A stretch of 64,000 bases of DNA from Lamellibrachia satsuma (lineage: Eukaryota > Annelida > Polychaeta > Sabellida > Siboglinidae): assembly GCA_033239005.1 (NCBI GenBank), contig BSQZ01000006.1, positions 4,611,501 to 4,675,500 on the forward strand. The letters are read 5' to 3'. Shown here piece by piece: positions 57,401 to 64,000 of the stretch. Position numbers and translations under genes: made by a program. Positions within the stretch are counted from its first letter, which is position 1; each line of letters starts with the position of its first letter. The notes under the pieces are model-generated. The model made no database searches. It was not told the DNA's origin and worked only from the letters and a program-made list of their open reading frames with translations.

Positions 57401-59317
57401 AATGAAATTTGTGCTTCACTGAAACAATGCATACAAACAACATGTGTTTGTATTGTTATGTTTAACAAGTGAAGTTTGACATGCATGGAAACTGCAAACC
57501 TCACAAAATAGTTCAGCTGCACACATTCATTTCTTTTTATTTGTGTTAAATTCAAATCAACCAAATTAAACAATAAAAAAAATCTATATAAAAAGATTTA
57601 TGATTGTTTTGAAGTTATTTAACTGAAACAACTCTGATTACCATCCCTCTCAGGAATATGCATTACATCACCTGGGTTGTTAGTTCTTGTTACATTGTAA
57701 TTATCTGGAAAGGAACTCACAGAATGGAACTTGTGTAACTAGAATTCATTTGAGATCTCAAGATTTACCACCTGTAAAAGCTTTGGTCTGGGGCCCAAGG
57801 ACAATCTTCGTCCTTGCTATTTTCTTTCATTGACAATCATGCCGGGTCTATGGGCAAATCTGCGTACTTTGGTTTCATTATCATGAATTGATACCTGCTA
57901 GCAGATACTACTCAAAAAGGACTGGACTAGACTTTGTTTCAAAGATGTTGTTTTAAAAGTGATTCTGATCATTCCACATTTGTTAAGTTGCTCATACCTG
58001 GTAATTATGTTGTTGCTGTTCTGTGAATATTTTCTATCGCATTACACATTTGTCTAAAAACTTGCAGCACTCAGAAACACACACTAATGATCACAGCATT
58101 CACACTAGACTTCAGAATGAGTCCCAATCACAGCTTTACAGTATTTATATGACCACATGCATTTGTTCCGTAAATGATTGCAAAAATTGCATACAATATA
58201 GGTCTGTGGTGCTGTGTACTAACCGTGTTGACGTTGATTGAAGGAAACAAGTTCTGGAACATGGTTGTCATGAGTTTGAGGTGCATGCCATCACCGCTGA
58301 ATCCATTCATCACCAGTAGGGGGTGGTGCTTGAACTGACGCGCCTCCATATTTGGTCGCTTCAGCGCCCCTACGACATCCTTCAAAAGGGCGTAACTGTG
58401 TACCTGGAAACACCACAAATTAAACGTCATTACTTGAATACCATTTTACTAACTTTGCCCTTATCTATTTCCTGTCTAGTATGCAGCAAAACTACAACTG
58501 ACCTGTAAAATCCAAACAAATTACTGTGATTACAATACTACTCCAGGCGCCACTGAAAAACAAAGGATACTTACAGAACAACTAAAAAAATTGCATTAGA
58601 TGCTTTCAAGGTTGCAAATTACTAGCGTTAGAAAGTACCTGATACTAAAAAATATTAGCGAACAGACTCCTTTCGAGCTACCCTGGGGTACCTTGAATGT
58701 CATTGTTGGGCCGCGTGGCAGACGTATCAGTCGCATGTTTATTGCAGCTTCGTTTTTGGTGAACACGATGAAGTGTGAAACGTTAAGCGGTCCAGCAACG
58801 CTCACAAAATCCTTGAGAACATTCTTCCTTCGCATCTGTCAACAGTCACATGACACATTCTAACAATCAAACAGTGAGTTGGAATTCATGTTAAGGCATT
58901 ATACCGAAAACATCAAACATCACATTTCTAAGTACTTTAGAATCAAATCAAACTGAGAACGAAAAAATGTCTAAACAGGTGTTCGTTTTTATTTGAAAGC
59001 ACAGGTGTCTTATCTAAAGTCACATTTTGGGGGTTAAAAAGACTTTTTTCAACCAAAAGTAGTTACCGATTACTTTTCTGGAAAAATCTTAACCTATAGT
59101 TTAAAATGCAACAACGAAAAACACCAAGAAATGCAAGTTGTACCTTTAATTCTGTGGCTGTGAATGGTTCCATCACGCGTCTCATGTCCAACACAAGGTC
59201 TCCAATATTTTTACCAACGTTCCCCCGATGAAAGACAAAGGAGTGTGGGCTTCTCTTGAATGGATCCTCCTGTTTTGCCGCAGCCTCACTCTGGCGAGCA
59301 TGTTTCGCTGAACGACC
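36125..59317 (-). CDS. PPAN: Brix-domain ribosome biogenesis protein, Peter pan / SSF1 family (first exon missing)
   Basis: Minus-strand exons in order: 59317-59144, 58835-58692, 58403-58224, 52522-52446, 50140-50033, 48934-48821, 47716-47573, 41005-40860, 38277-38191, 36408-36125. All join in frame to about 485 residues and a stop; human PPAN is 473. Conserved stretches include PHSFVFHRG, RRVMEPFTA, LRKRPN-like NMEARQFKHHPLLVMN, MFQNLFPSINV, SESEAELDG, LPQTLAGRGNMK and LTEIGPRLSLQL. The C-terminus is Lys/Arg-rich. Family knowledge: SSF1/PPAN acts in the nucleolus in 27S pre-rRNA processing and 60S subunit assembly. The reading frame is closed by a stop just before 59317, so the initiator lies in an upstream exon not securely found. 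Introns hold a Gypsy element, a LINE fragment, SINEs and four minisatellites, so the gene spans over 23 kb. Confidence 0.94.
38191..38277 (-). CDS. PPAN: PPAN exon, acidic segment
   Basis: Encodes DSDNDDKASDEMGDIDYYRS and EVGEEPEP, matching the acidic DDDIEYF block of vertebrate PPAN. The acceptor is AACTTTGTAG; a nearby CTTATAG would break the frame. Phase 1 at both ends. Confidence 0.88.
38457..38625. repeat. Imperfect inverted repeat, arms about 60 bp
   Basis: Left arm 38457-38517 (TTAATCCAATGAAGTAAGAC...) pairs with right arm 38564-38625 (...GTCTTATTTCATTGGATTAA) in reverse complement with a few mismatches. The spacer is about 46 bp. MITE-like or a hairpin; no terminal duplication found. 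In a PPAN intron. Confidence 0.75.
38802..39693. repeat. Perfect 73-bp direct repeats flanking 746 bp
   Basis: TCCCCACAATAAACGTCATT... at 38802-38874 recurs identically at 39621-39693. The repeat carries AATAAA. The interior is GC-richer around 38960-39060 and has a CCAATCAGCGCG box, but no recognised protein. It could be a small terminal-repeat element or a duplication. Confidence 0.8.
39694..40859. other. PPAN intron interior, no feature seen
   Basis: AT-rich DNA without repeats or coding motifs that I can recognise. Confidence 0.5.
40860..41005 (-). CDS. PPAN: PPAN exon, charged helical segment
   Basis: Encodes a Lys/Arg/Glu/Gln-rich stretch, KQKEQRKRKQQEDVQRKEEL then RSLRGMKAAAGRENDI, equivalent to human QNVQRKQEQREAHRKKSLEGMKKA. 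Donor GTAAGT, phase 1. Confidence 0.92.
41530..42172. repeat. 31-bp minisatellite, about 20 copies, PPAN intron
   Basis: Unit CTATGCATGTTTTCTACAAT plus TGTTAGTAACG. Each unit has two palindromes, ATGCAT and ACAATTGT. The base pair after TAA varies (CGC, TGC, CAC, CGT, CCC). Confidence 0.97.
42759..42917 (+). mobile_element. Possible C-terminal remnant of a transposable-element ORF
   Basis: 53 codons open in one frame to a TGA. It reads DWNSIRGWQRIQVPDGLAAW and then ELIEDNCDCGKWRVMIAYVC, ending WHDTQ. The composition looks like coding sequence, but I do not recognise the family. It is inside a PPAN intron on the opposite strand. Confidence 0.3.
43145..43495. repeat. (GA)n / GGGAGATG purine tract, PPAN intron
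   Basis: About 350 bp of almost pure purine on the + strand, built from GAGAGAGAGGGAGATG-like units of varying length. Ser/Leu-rich open frames on the other strand are artefacts. Confidence 0.96.
44177..44327. repeat. 50-bp tandem repeat, three copies, PPAN intron
   Basis: Unit starts CACTTTGAATGGTCCTTACT; GGTCCT and AGGACC within it can form a 6-bp stem. Confidence 0.9.
45061..45390 (+). mobile_element. tRNA-headed SINE with perfect 12-bp target duplication
   Basis: Box A GTGGCCTAGTG and box B GTGAGTTCAAGACCC, with the same body as 22259-22577 on the other strand. TCTCCTTTTTAT flanks it at 45049-45060 and 45391-45402. The tail is a degenerate ACCT repeat. Confidence 0.9.
46425..46855 (-). 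repeat. Dispersed repeat copy B, unexpanded
   Basis: Reverse complement aligns with 7997-8215, 11410-11458 and 11742-11945. Where copy A holds the 28-bp array, this copy has a single GGCGGATGCTGCTCCGCC segment (46660-46680). It holds two copies of a 19-bp unit, GTTCATGTTGTTGTGACAA, where copy A has three 35-bp units. It lies in a PPAN intron. Confidence 0.65.
46905..47545. repeat. 43-bp minisatellite, about 14 copies, PPAN intron
   Basis: Unit has CCCAGGATACAACACAAC and TTCACCCTATTGCACCATGC. Left copies read CTAGTCCC and TATCACACC; right copies read CTAACCCC and TATTGCACC or TGTTGCACC, giving two subfamilies. It abuts the donor of the exon at 47573. Confidence 0.96.
47573..47716 (-). CDS. 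PPAN: PPAN exon, LTEIGPR block
   Basis: Encodes LTEIGPRLSLQLVKIQEGMC and FVKKTESEIAAIQEMRRKK. Donor GTAAGT. The 43-bp minisatellite starts about 30 bp past this donor, unusually close to a splice site. Confidence 0.94.
48479..48655 (+). mobile_element. MITE-like element, copy 1 (truncated)
   Basis: Starts CAGGGCTGGGTCCAATTAC, followed by many AATCAATTACAATTAC words and ATTATGCAGAACCATTTATT. The shared start with 51934 and 63144 and the AT-rich noncoding body suggest a nonautonomous DNA transposon. Confidence 0.6.
48821..48934 (-). CDS. PPAN: PPAN exon, post-Brix acidic segment
   Basis: Encodes GGNLSESEAELDGPHNEVEL and LPQTLAGRGNMKTAKSAIR, a nearly invariant PPAN motif. Acceptor GTTCAG, donor GTGGGT. 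Confidence 0.94.
49190..49305 (-). mobile_element. tRNA-headed SINE fragment
   Basis: Minus strand: box A-like TGTGGTTTAGAGGTTTAAG, box B AGGGTTCCAGTCC, followed by CCGTTTCGAAACTTGTGTAA, the same body start as the SINE at 2325-2475. In a PPAN intron. Confidence 0.6.
50033..50140 (-). CDS. PPAN: PPAN exon, end of Brix domain
   Basis: Encodes NIRAVPVGMSRGVKKVVRGK and the DISEYLMK helix. Acceptor TTTTGCAG, donor GTATGT, phase 2. Matches the human VVPVGASRGMKK region. Confidence 0.93.
50230..50410. repeat. GTACTT-rich segment
   Basis: Dense AAGTAC/GTACTT words (AAGTACATTTACTTTGTTAC, GTACTTTTTATCAGTACTT). A similar segment lies at 1650-1795. It directly precedes the hAT-like coding fragment and may be the element's terminal region. 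Confidence 0.5.
50430..50579 (+). pseudogene. hAT-like transposase fragment
   Basis: Encodes MEQKHREKATSCIALVDALL, AGIRKRF and AAAILHPIFTTN before a stop. Spacing of L..AL..GI..RF and AA.L.P.F resembles the central part of hAT superfamily transposases. Only about 50 codons, so the call is tentative. In a PPAN intron, opposite strand. Confidence 0.5.
50843..51597. repeat. 42-bp minisatellite, 18 copies, PPAN intron
   Basis: Unit AAGTGGCTGAATGGATAGTT then GTTGCCTTTCCTGACATGACAT. Length divisible by three, so long minus-strand frames exist (NNYPFSHLC repeats) without coding meaning. Two units have an extra C (CTTTCCCTG). Confidence 0.97.
51934..52160 (+). mobile_element. MITE-like element, copy 2
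   Basis: Starts CAGGGCTGGGTCCAATTAC and ends near AACAAATATAACGGTAATG. About 230 bp, closely matching 62903-63144 in reverse. Just downstream of the 42-bp array, in a PPAN intron. Confidence 0.7.
52446..52522 (-). CDS. PPAN: PPAN exon, Brix domain
   Basis: Encodes VKLNDIRRCVLLNYNVETKT and VDFRHY (Tyr split across the junction). Acceptor TTAACAG, donor GTAGGT. The Gypsy element starts 214 bp upstream of this exon in gene orientation. Confidence 0.92.
52736..52870 (+). repeat. 5' LTR of Gypsy element
   Basis: Begins TGTGGCATGATCTATTG, ends AACCAGAAAACACTACA. Contains AATAAAG (GTGAATAAAGTACC), a likely poly(A) signal, and a short tandem TTGTATTGTATGCTG. Confidence 0.95.
52871..52882 (+). promoter_or_regulatory. 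Primer-binding site
   Basis: TGGTATCAGAAG immediately after the LTR resembles the complement of an initiator tRNA-Met 3' end, as in many Gypsy elements. Confidence 0.6.
52887..53426 (+). pseudogene. Gypsy gag, capsid part
   Basis: The ATG at 52887, right after the primer-binding site, opens MATPAYQIAPPAPMDFAKPE. It includes WPKWIRRFERFRQASGL and YERAKFNQRQQ, typical of the Gypsy gag of K02A2.6-like elements. A TAG closes the frame at 53424; the zinc-knuckle part resumes in another frame. Confidence 0.85.
53452..53862 (+). pseudogene. Gypsy gag zinc knuckles and linker
   Basis: Two CCHC knuckles are visible: CRRCGRQSHQKQYC and CHQCSKTGHFASVC. The stop just downstream is caused by a small indel before the protease active site. 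Confidence 0.88.
53843..54073 (+). pseudogene. Gypsy aspartic protease
   Basis: Encodes FRIDTGADETVIP with the DTG catalytic triad. The frame changes on both sides. Confidence 0.85.
53971..54645 (+). pseudogene. Gypsy reverse transcriptase, N-terminal half
   Basis: The first frame (to 54477) includes LKRMEALGVISKVEQPTDW and APMVVVPKSQDDVRICVDLT. Then LDANSGFWQVPL and LPFGISSAPE appear in shifted frames. At least two indels in this half. Confidence 0.88.
54646..56514 (+). pseudogene. Gypsy RT C-terminal half, RNase H and integrase
   Basis: The longest intact part, 622 codons. The RT catalytic box MDDVLVFG near 54695 is legible only in another frame, so two local shifts bracket it. RNase H: LSADASSHGLGAVLLQ, RYAQIEKEAL and ETDHKPL. 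Integrase: HEGHQGITKCRERAKQS with CDRCAKER zinc finger, and catalytic residues in VGSDLF, VVTDNGPQY and SNGEAERAVK (DDE). The frame ends early at 56514; the conserved tail continues in another frame to about 56785. Confidence 0.92.
56891..56900 (+). promoter_or_regulatory. Polypurine tract
   Basis: GAAAGGAGGA directly precedes the 3' LTR; it would prime plus-strand DNA synthesis. Confidence 0.75.
56901..57037 (+). repeat. 3' LTR of Gypsy element
   Basis: Matches 52736-52870 except for an added AG in GGGGAGAGACACC and ACCAG instead of ACCGG. Confidence 0.95.
57043..58223. other. PPAN intron, right of Gypsy element
   Basis: No repeat or coding motif found; AT-rich. Confidence 0.5.
58224..58403 (-). 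CDS. PPAN: PPAN exon, Brix domain
   Basis: Encodes VHSYALLKDVVGALKRPNM and MHLKLMTTMFQNLFPSINV, the best-conserved part of the family. 60 codons; acceptor TTTCCAG, donor GTTAGT. Confidence 0.95.
58692..58835 (-). CDS. PPAN: PPAN exon, Brix domain
   Basis: Encodes MRRKNVLKDFVSVAGPLNVS and MRLIRLPRGPTMTFK, matching the central Brix core. 48 codons; the donor GTACCC is weak but the phase fits. Confidence 0.92.
59144..59317 (-). CDS. PPAN: PPAN exon (start of Brix domain)
   Basis: Encodes GRSAKHARQSEAAAKQ, then PHSFVFHRGNVGKNI and LVLDMRRVMEPFTATELK, the first Brix block. The acceptor is CCTTTAG and the donor GTACAA, phase 0 at both ends. A second possible acceptor 10 bases in (59307) would change the first residues. 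Confidence 0.92.
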
Positions 59318-59508
59318 CTAAAGGATAACCACATGATCCACATTACACGCACCACAAATACTTGAGGGTCTACGCAATATTTGGTGTTGATTTAAATAAG
59401 GAATGTAAAAGAAAACAAAAGATGAGCAGATTGAACAGTCAATGAAAAATGAGTGCATGTTTCATCACAGAAAACTGGCATCACGCTCAATGGTTTGTAG
59501 GCACTTAC

Positions 59509-60215
59509 TTAGTCCTCTTCGTGCCCGGTGGCACATAAGGCATCAACAAGAGAGCGCCATTGCTGTCGGTCTGCAGCCCATTTGGTGATGGTGTTCCATG
59601 TCAGGCCGCATTCTATCATCTCCTTCTCCACTGTTCGTCTCCATGTTTCTTTTGGGTGACCACGTCTCCTTTTTCCATCTGCTGTCCAGCGTAAGGCTGT
59701 CTTGGGCAGTGCGCCAGGTGATATTCGGCACACGTGTCCAAGCCATCTCCATTTTCTCTTCTTTATCTGTGTGGCCAAGGATGTTGCATCTGTTTTGTGG
59801 AGCAGCTCTTCATTATTGATGGTGTTGGGCCAAAATACTCCTAGGATCTTCCGTAGCCACTTGTTTTGGAAGGTATCAAGTCTTCCAAAGCATCACTGTT
59901 GTTTATGTTGTTTCCATTTTTGGTGATTTCTATCATCAGCCAGTCGATGGCAAGGGTGAAAAGAAATGGTGAGAGAATGCATCCCTGTTTTACTCCGGAT
60001 TTTACACTAAAGCCGTCTGACATGTGACTGTTACAGGCGACTTGACACTGGACGTCTGTGTAAATTATCTTGATCACATTTACCATCTTCTGTGGGATCC
60101 TGTAGTGCCGTAGGTTTGTAGGCAAGCAGACTTGAAAGTTCTGTCTGCCAAAAACGTACGTTATTGAGGCAATTTGGAATATCATTAAAATGCAATAAAC
60201 ACGTATTTGGAGCAT
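59509..60215 (-). pseudogene. Non-LTR retrotransposon fragment (RTE/CR1-like RT, internally deleted)
   Basis: The minus strand reads an RT core with VKSGVKQGCILSPFLF at about 60040-59970. After a frame change and an apparent internal deletion it continues with the C-terminal KWRWLGHVCRISPGALPKTA and KRRRGHPKETWRRTVEKEM, ending at 59509. The [FY]xDD active-site box expected between these blocks is absent. Lies in a PPAN intron in the same orientation. Confidence 0.8.
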
Positions 60216-60883
60216 ATTTCTTCTTCTTGACGGTAGTATGCAGATGGTATGTTAGGCGATTAGCGGGTGTAGGGACACTGAGTTTTCATTTCAAAAAGGC
60301 AAATTCTGTTTCAACCGATATAATTTCCGTTTCAGAAAAAGGTAAACTCTATCATATATCTGTTTCAACTGGTATATTTTATGTTTCAAAAAGACAAATT
60401 TCTACTGAAATGTGTTGTTTTCAAAACTTGTTTTCAACCATGAAATGGTACACTGTTTATTGCTATGTGTTTTTTTGCTAGTCTCATTTCAAATTCATTT
60501 TGAGAAAAATCAAATCTACCTAACATCCACTGCAACATGCTAGCCTGTTTATGCGACTATTAAATTACTTAATGTTTGGTCAAACAATAAATGAAGTGAA
60601 AATAGAAACACCAAGTAATTTCGTAACTTTGTCATGTGAATGGCGAGACGACAGAAGTCACGTCCATGATCTGCGTTGGCACGCACAGTGTTTACTATTT
60701 TGGATATCCACGACCTTGAACCTTACCAGATCTAACATCTAAAATCAATTCTTTCGACCATTTGAATAAAAATACAAATTTGTTCACTAAATCGAGTGCG
60801 GATGTTACAATTATATATTTGGACATCAAAGAATCGGATTTGCGATAGGCTAAATCAGTTGAGGATGGACAATGAGAACTCAC

Positions 60884-60902
60884 CGAAGCTGCATTTTGAC
60901 AT
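60884..60902 (-). other. Possible PPAN first coding exon (weak)
   Basis: ATG TCA AAA TGC AGC TTC G before a perfect GTGAGT donor. It fits in frame only with the alternative acceptor at 59307, not the one at 59317. No homology supports it, so it is only a candidate. Confidence 0.15.
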
Positions 60903-61276
60903 GTACATTTGGTAAAATAATCACGCAAATAAACGCATAACTTTGCTTTTATATATAAGTTTTATATATATAAGTATAAAGTACACTGTATCACTGTTTC
61001 GTTGATTATAAACAAATTTAATGTACTGTGGCCTGAACCAAAAACAGTGAAGGCCTACTGCGTAACACGGCGGCCGCATGCCTTGCTTAGTTCAGCTTCA
61101 AGCTGTTTTGATGCCATAATTCATCCCTTCTGTAGATTTTTAATGTTGTTTATGCAACTTGGAATTTCCGTTGGAGAAGTTAAATTTTGTTTGAAAACAT
61201 AAATTTTGTGGATTCTGCCTACATTCCACAAACACGGAATTTCCGTTCAAAAAAGGGGAATTTTTTAATCTTAAGT

Positions 61277-61425
61277 TTGTGGGGTTTGGCCGTCTGGTGG
61301 AAGAACACTGAACTCTCAGTCGAGAGGCCGAGTTTCAAGTCCACCTACAGCCGTTTGCTTGTGTCTTTCAGAAGAGACACTTAAAGCAGATGGTCCCATC
61401 TTCCTGGTGTCTAGTTAGGCACTTC
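61277..61425 (+). mobile_element. tRNA-headed SINE fragment
   Basis: Box A-like TTTGGCCGTCTGGTGGAAG and box B CCGAGTTTCAAGTCCACC, then a body with GAAGAGACACTTAAAGCAG. Different body from the other SINEs here. Confidence 0.55.
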
Positions 61426-62902
61426 AAAAAAATTTAATATTATGACAGAACATTGGTAATTTATTTAAATTAAATGTGACATCTAAAGGAACCCAGAATT
61501 GTTTATTTTATTAATATATTTTTATTAGATCCAAAGATATCACAATTGTAATACGGAAAAAAATTAGTAAATTGTTTGTATTTCATATACAGAGAAAAGA
61601 CTCTCATTTTTGTGTTTACGTTCAATAAGCGTGTACTTAAAATGCAATAACTTGTTTATTTGTATTTTAATAATTTGTTGAGGGTTTGCAAGCACCTTAA
61701 TCAGGGTCATAAAGGGTTTGCAAGCACCTTAATCAGGGTCATAAATCTATATAACAGTCATTTATTATTAACGGTACACTGTAGCCATAGATGTGGGACC
61801 GGAGCCGTAGAGTTGCAAATGGCAAAGAGGGATAAATCGTTGTCACTTCGTATAGTTGTCATCTTGTTTTGATATGTACAAGCCTCACAAAACAGTCCAC
61901 ATGACATCGCTGCAAGCAATGATGTGCAGACTTTTTGTGAATTGCAGACGCCTATATTTTACTAGGGTTGCGCAGTGTTACCAGTATAATTCTGGTATAT
62001 CAAAGCATTTTCTTCTGTGCAATACATAACAGCTATCGCAATACGCCTTTGATGTACCGATTTCATATAAACTGGCTGGTTCACGGACTGTCCACTAGGT
62101 GCAGATAGCTAAGTTTAACATAACTTTGTACTTCAGTCAAAAAGTTTATACTCAAAAGAAATAAACTGATTTATATGAATTTAGCACAAATAATTGTTTA
62201 CAAGCATTGAGAGCAACACAGTTTTGTATGTTTTTTAATACAAAAGCACAAAGTGTGCACACTTGTGTAGCTGTATTGACACCAGATAGCCTGACAGTCA
62301 AATATTTTATGACATTGTGTATGTCTGAGCTATTCCCTTTCTGAATGCAGTGAAGCCACACAAAGTTGTCTTCCAGAGGAAGTATCTTTTCAAGTCAGAA
62401 GCCCTGAGTTAAAGTCCATTTTGAGCTTGTGCTAGTTATTATCAATTCAGTATGTTGACTCAAGTGAGACAGTCTGGGCTACAATTGTTTAATACTGTAT
62501 CAGTTTGCAGTCTGGTTAGAGACCCTTAGAGTACACAGAGCCCTGGACAGGTGCTAATCCACCCTCTCAGTAAACAATAATTAGCACTGCTACAGCCATA
62601 GACACACAGCATGCTTTCCTCTCCAAGACAGATTATGCAACTACAGGAGGTGAGGCCTTGTGGACATTGTCTAATGTCTTTATATAAGCAAAAATCATGT
62701 ACCCTCTGTTAAGACAAGTACCTAGATCGATTTGAATAGAACACATTTGAAAGAGTTTAGAAATACATCAACATCTATATAAAATTTATTAATGTCTATA
62801 TACCACATTTAAAATATATACTTATATAATAAAACTATGTTTTAAACGGCTGTCTTTTTATTTAGTACAATTCAAAGTCACAATTCTTCAACAATTTACA
62901 AT

Positions 62903-63144
62903 CATTACCGTTATATTTGTTTATTAATTGTGTACAAAATATTGAAATTCAGCAAAAGTGCAAAACTATATAATTAACAAATGCTGAATATATTTGGTTC
63001 CGCATAATGTAATTGCAATTGTAATTGAACTTGAAACAGTGTAATTGTAAATGAATTGAAACATTATGAGTGTAACTGTAATTGAAATAAAAAATTTAAT
63101 GTAATTGTAATTGATATAATTATGTGTAATTGGACCCAACCCTG
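62903..63144 (-). mobile_element. MITE-like element, copy 3
   Basis: Reverse complement of the same unit as 51934-52160: it begins at CAGGG..TTGGGTCCAATTACAC and ends at the CATTACCGTTATATTTG side. Noncoding. Confidence 0.7.
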
Positions 63145-63373
63145 GTTGGGTAGACTATTTGGCTAACAAGGGATGTCGTATGTCACTTCCGGTAATATTG
63201 TAACGTGATCGTTTTCGTCTTTATATCTTTACTGTGCGCACAGTCGTTAACATACCTCTTTTCATAAGAAATCCATATATGTTTTCAATGACAAGTTGGT
63301 ATAGGGAAAGTTTATTCATTGGGACATTTGTGTATGGTCATAGTATTCGGATTACGCATCGCAACGCCCAGAT

Positions 63374-63387
63374 ATGGATGTTGAAAG
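63374..63387 (+). other. Possible first coding exon of a + strand gene (weak)
   Basis: ATG GAT GTT GAA AG followed by a perfect GTGAGT donor. No downstream exon was recognised before the window ends. Confidence 0.12.
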
Positions 63388-64000
63388 GTGAGTGGAGTCA
63401 TTCCTAGTTGCATACCCTGTTATATATATATATATAGATATTAGTTACTGGGGCTCAAGCTGATTCAGTTGGCCGTGGATGGGAAAATGGTTGTTATTTT
63501 ATGGGTGGTCAAATAATGAGACAGGAGAGGAACACACACTTAATAATGTGTTCATCATATTAAAAACTGCAAAATCACCTAAGTACGTAAAACAGAGCTG
63601 TCAAATGCAGAAAGAGCAGACGACATACTACCCTGTGGTATCATGCCTGCCCAGCGGCAGCACCCATTGGCATTCCATAGTGATGATTTGCCATTGCCAC
63701 GATTGGCCATGGCATTGGCATTGCCGATGCTGGACGATAATTTAGGCAAACACAACATTATAGTATATACGTACGTGTCTCTTCTTGTGTCGCATCCTTT
63801 TATCTCAACCAGCACTTTCGCCTAGTGACCGGTGCCAAAATAACGCAATAGAATAAACTGAGATGTTTTTCCTAGATTGTAAATCGCAGATAAACACTTT
63901 TAACACATCCCACGTGTTCGGTTTCGCCCTCTGTGCGAATGGTAACAAACTAAAAGGAACATCTTTGTACGACAGGGTGCAGCACTTGTTAGTATACAGA

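Larger units (their letters stand above)
60216..62902. other. Distal region with few recognisable features
   Basis: AT-rich. Contains the SINE fragment at 61277 and a two-copy 32-bp repeat (GGGTTTGCAAGCACCTTAAT...) at 61682-61745. No gene recognised. The first PPAN exon and its promoter may lie here or beyond the window. Confidence 0.4.

Overview
The window is eukaryotic nuclear DNA from an animal. It is AT-rich, coding exons are short and separated by long introns with GT..AG borders, and mobile elements and tandem repeats are abundant. Both host genes have animal orthologues. The overall look suits a marine invertebrate, perhaps a lophotrochozoan such as a mollusc; that placement is inference only.

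Two host genes face each other tail to tail. On the + strand, 14180-33172 encodes a polycystin-2 (PKD2) cation channel. Fourteen exons join in frame into about 840 residues: S1, the extracellular polycystin (TOP) domain, S2-S6 with the pore, two EF-hands, a coiled coil and a short tail. On the - strand, 59317 down to 36125, ten exons encode a Brix-domain ribosome-biogenesis factor of the PPAN/SSF1 (Peter pan) family, about 485 residues plus an unresolved first exon. About 3 kb separates the two stop codons, and a 12-bp inverted repeat there carries AATAAA on both strands.

Mobile elements fill much of the rest. At 4446-6920 (-) lies a broken pogo/Tigger-like transposase gene whose C-terminal part has expanded into about 28 copies of a 39-bp repeat. 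At 52736-57037 (+), inside a PPAN intron, lies a 4.3-kb Ty3/Gypsy retrotransposon with near-identical LTRs, a 5-bp target duplication and many frameshifts. There are also truncated non-LTR retrotransposons (11491-11552, 15126-15595, 59509-60215), a hAT-like fragment (50430-50579), tRNA-headed SINEs (2325, 22259, 45061, 49190, 61277), a MITE-like family (48479, 51934, 62903), and a fold-back element at 22185-22748 with a SINE inserted in it.

Minisatellites are unusually dense: 28 bp at 8.2-11.4 kb, 22 bp at 29.1-30.7 kb, 47 bp at 32.8-33.1 kb, 31 bp at 41.5-42.2 kb, 43 bp at 46.9-47.5 kb and 42 bp at 50.8-51.6 kb, each with its own unit. The 28-bp array sits inside a copy of a dispersed repeat whose second copy, at 46.4-46.9 kb, holds the same segment only once, so the window shows a plausible before and after of array birth. 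I found no convincing new gene system; the most interesting material is how the repeats arose and how they sit in the two genes.
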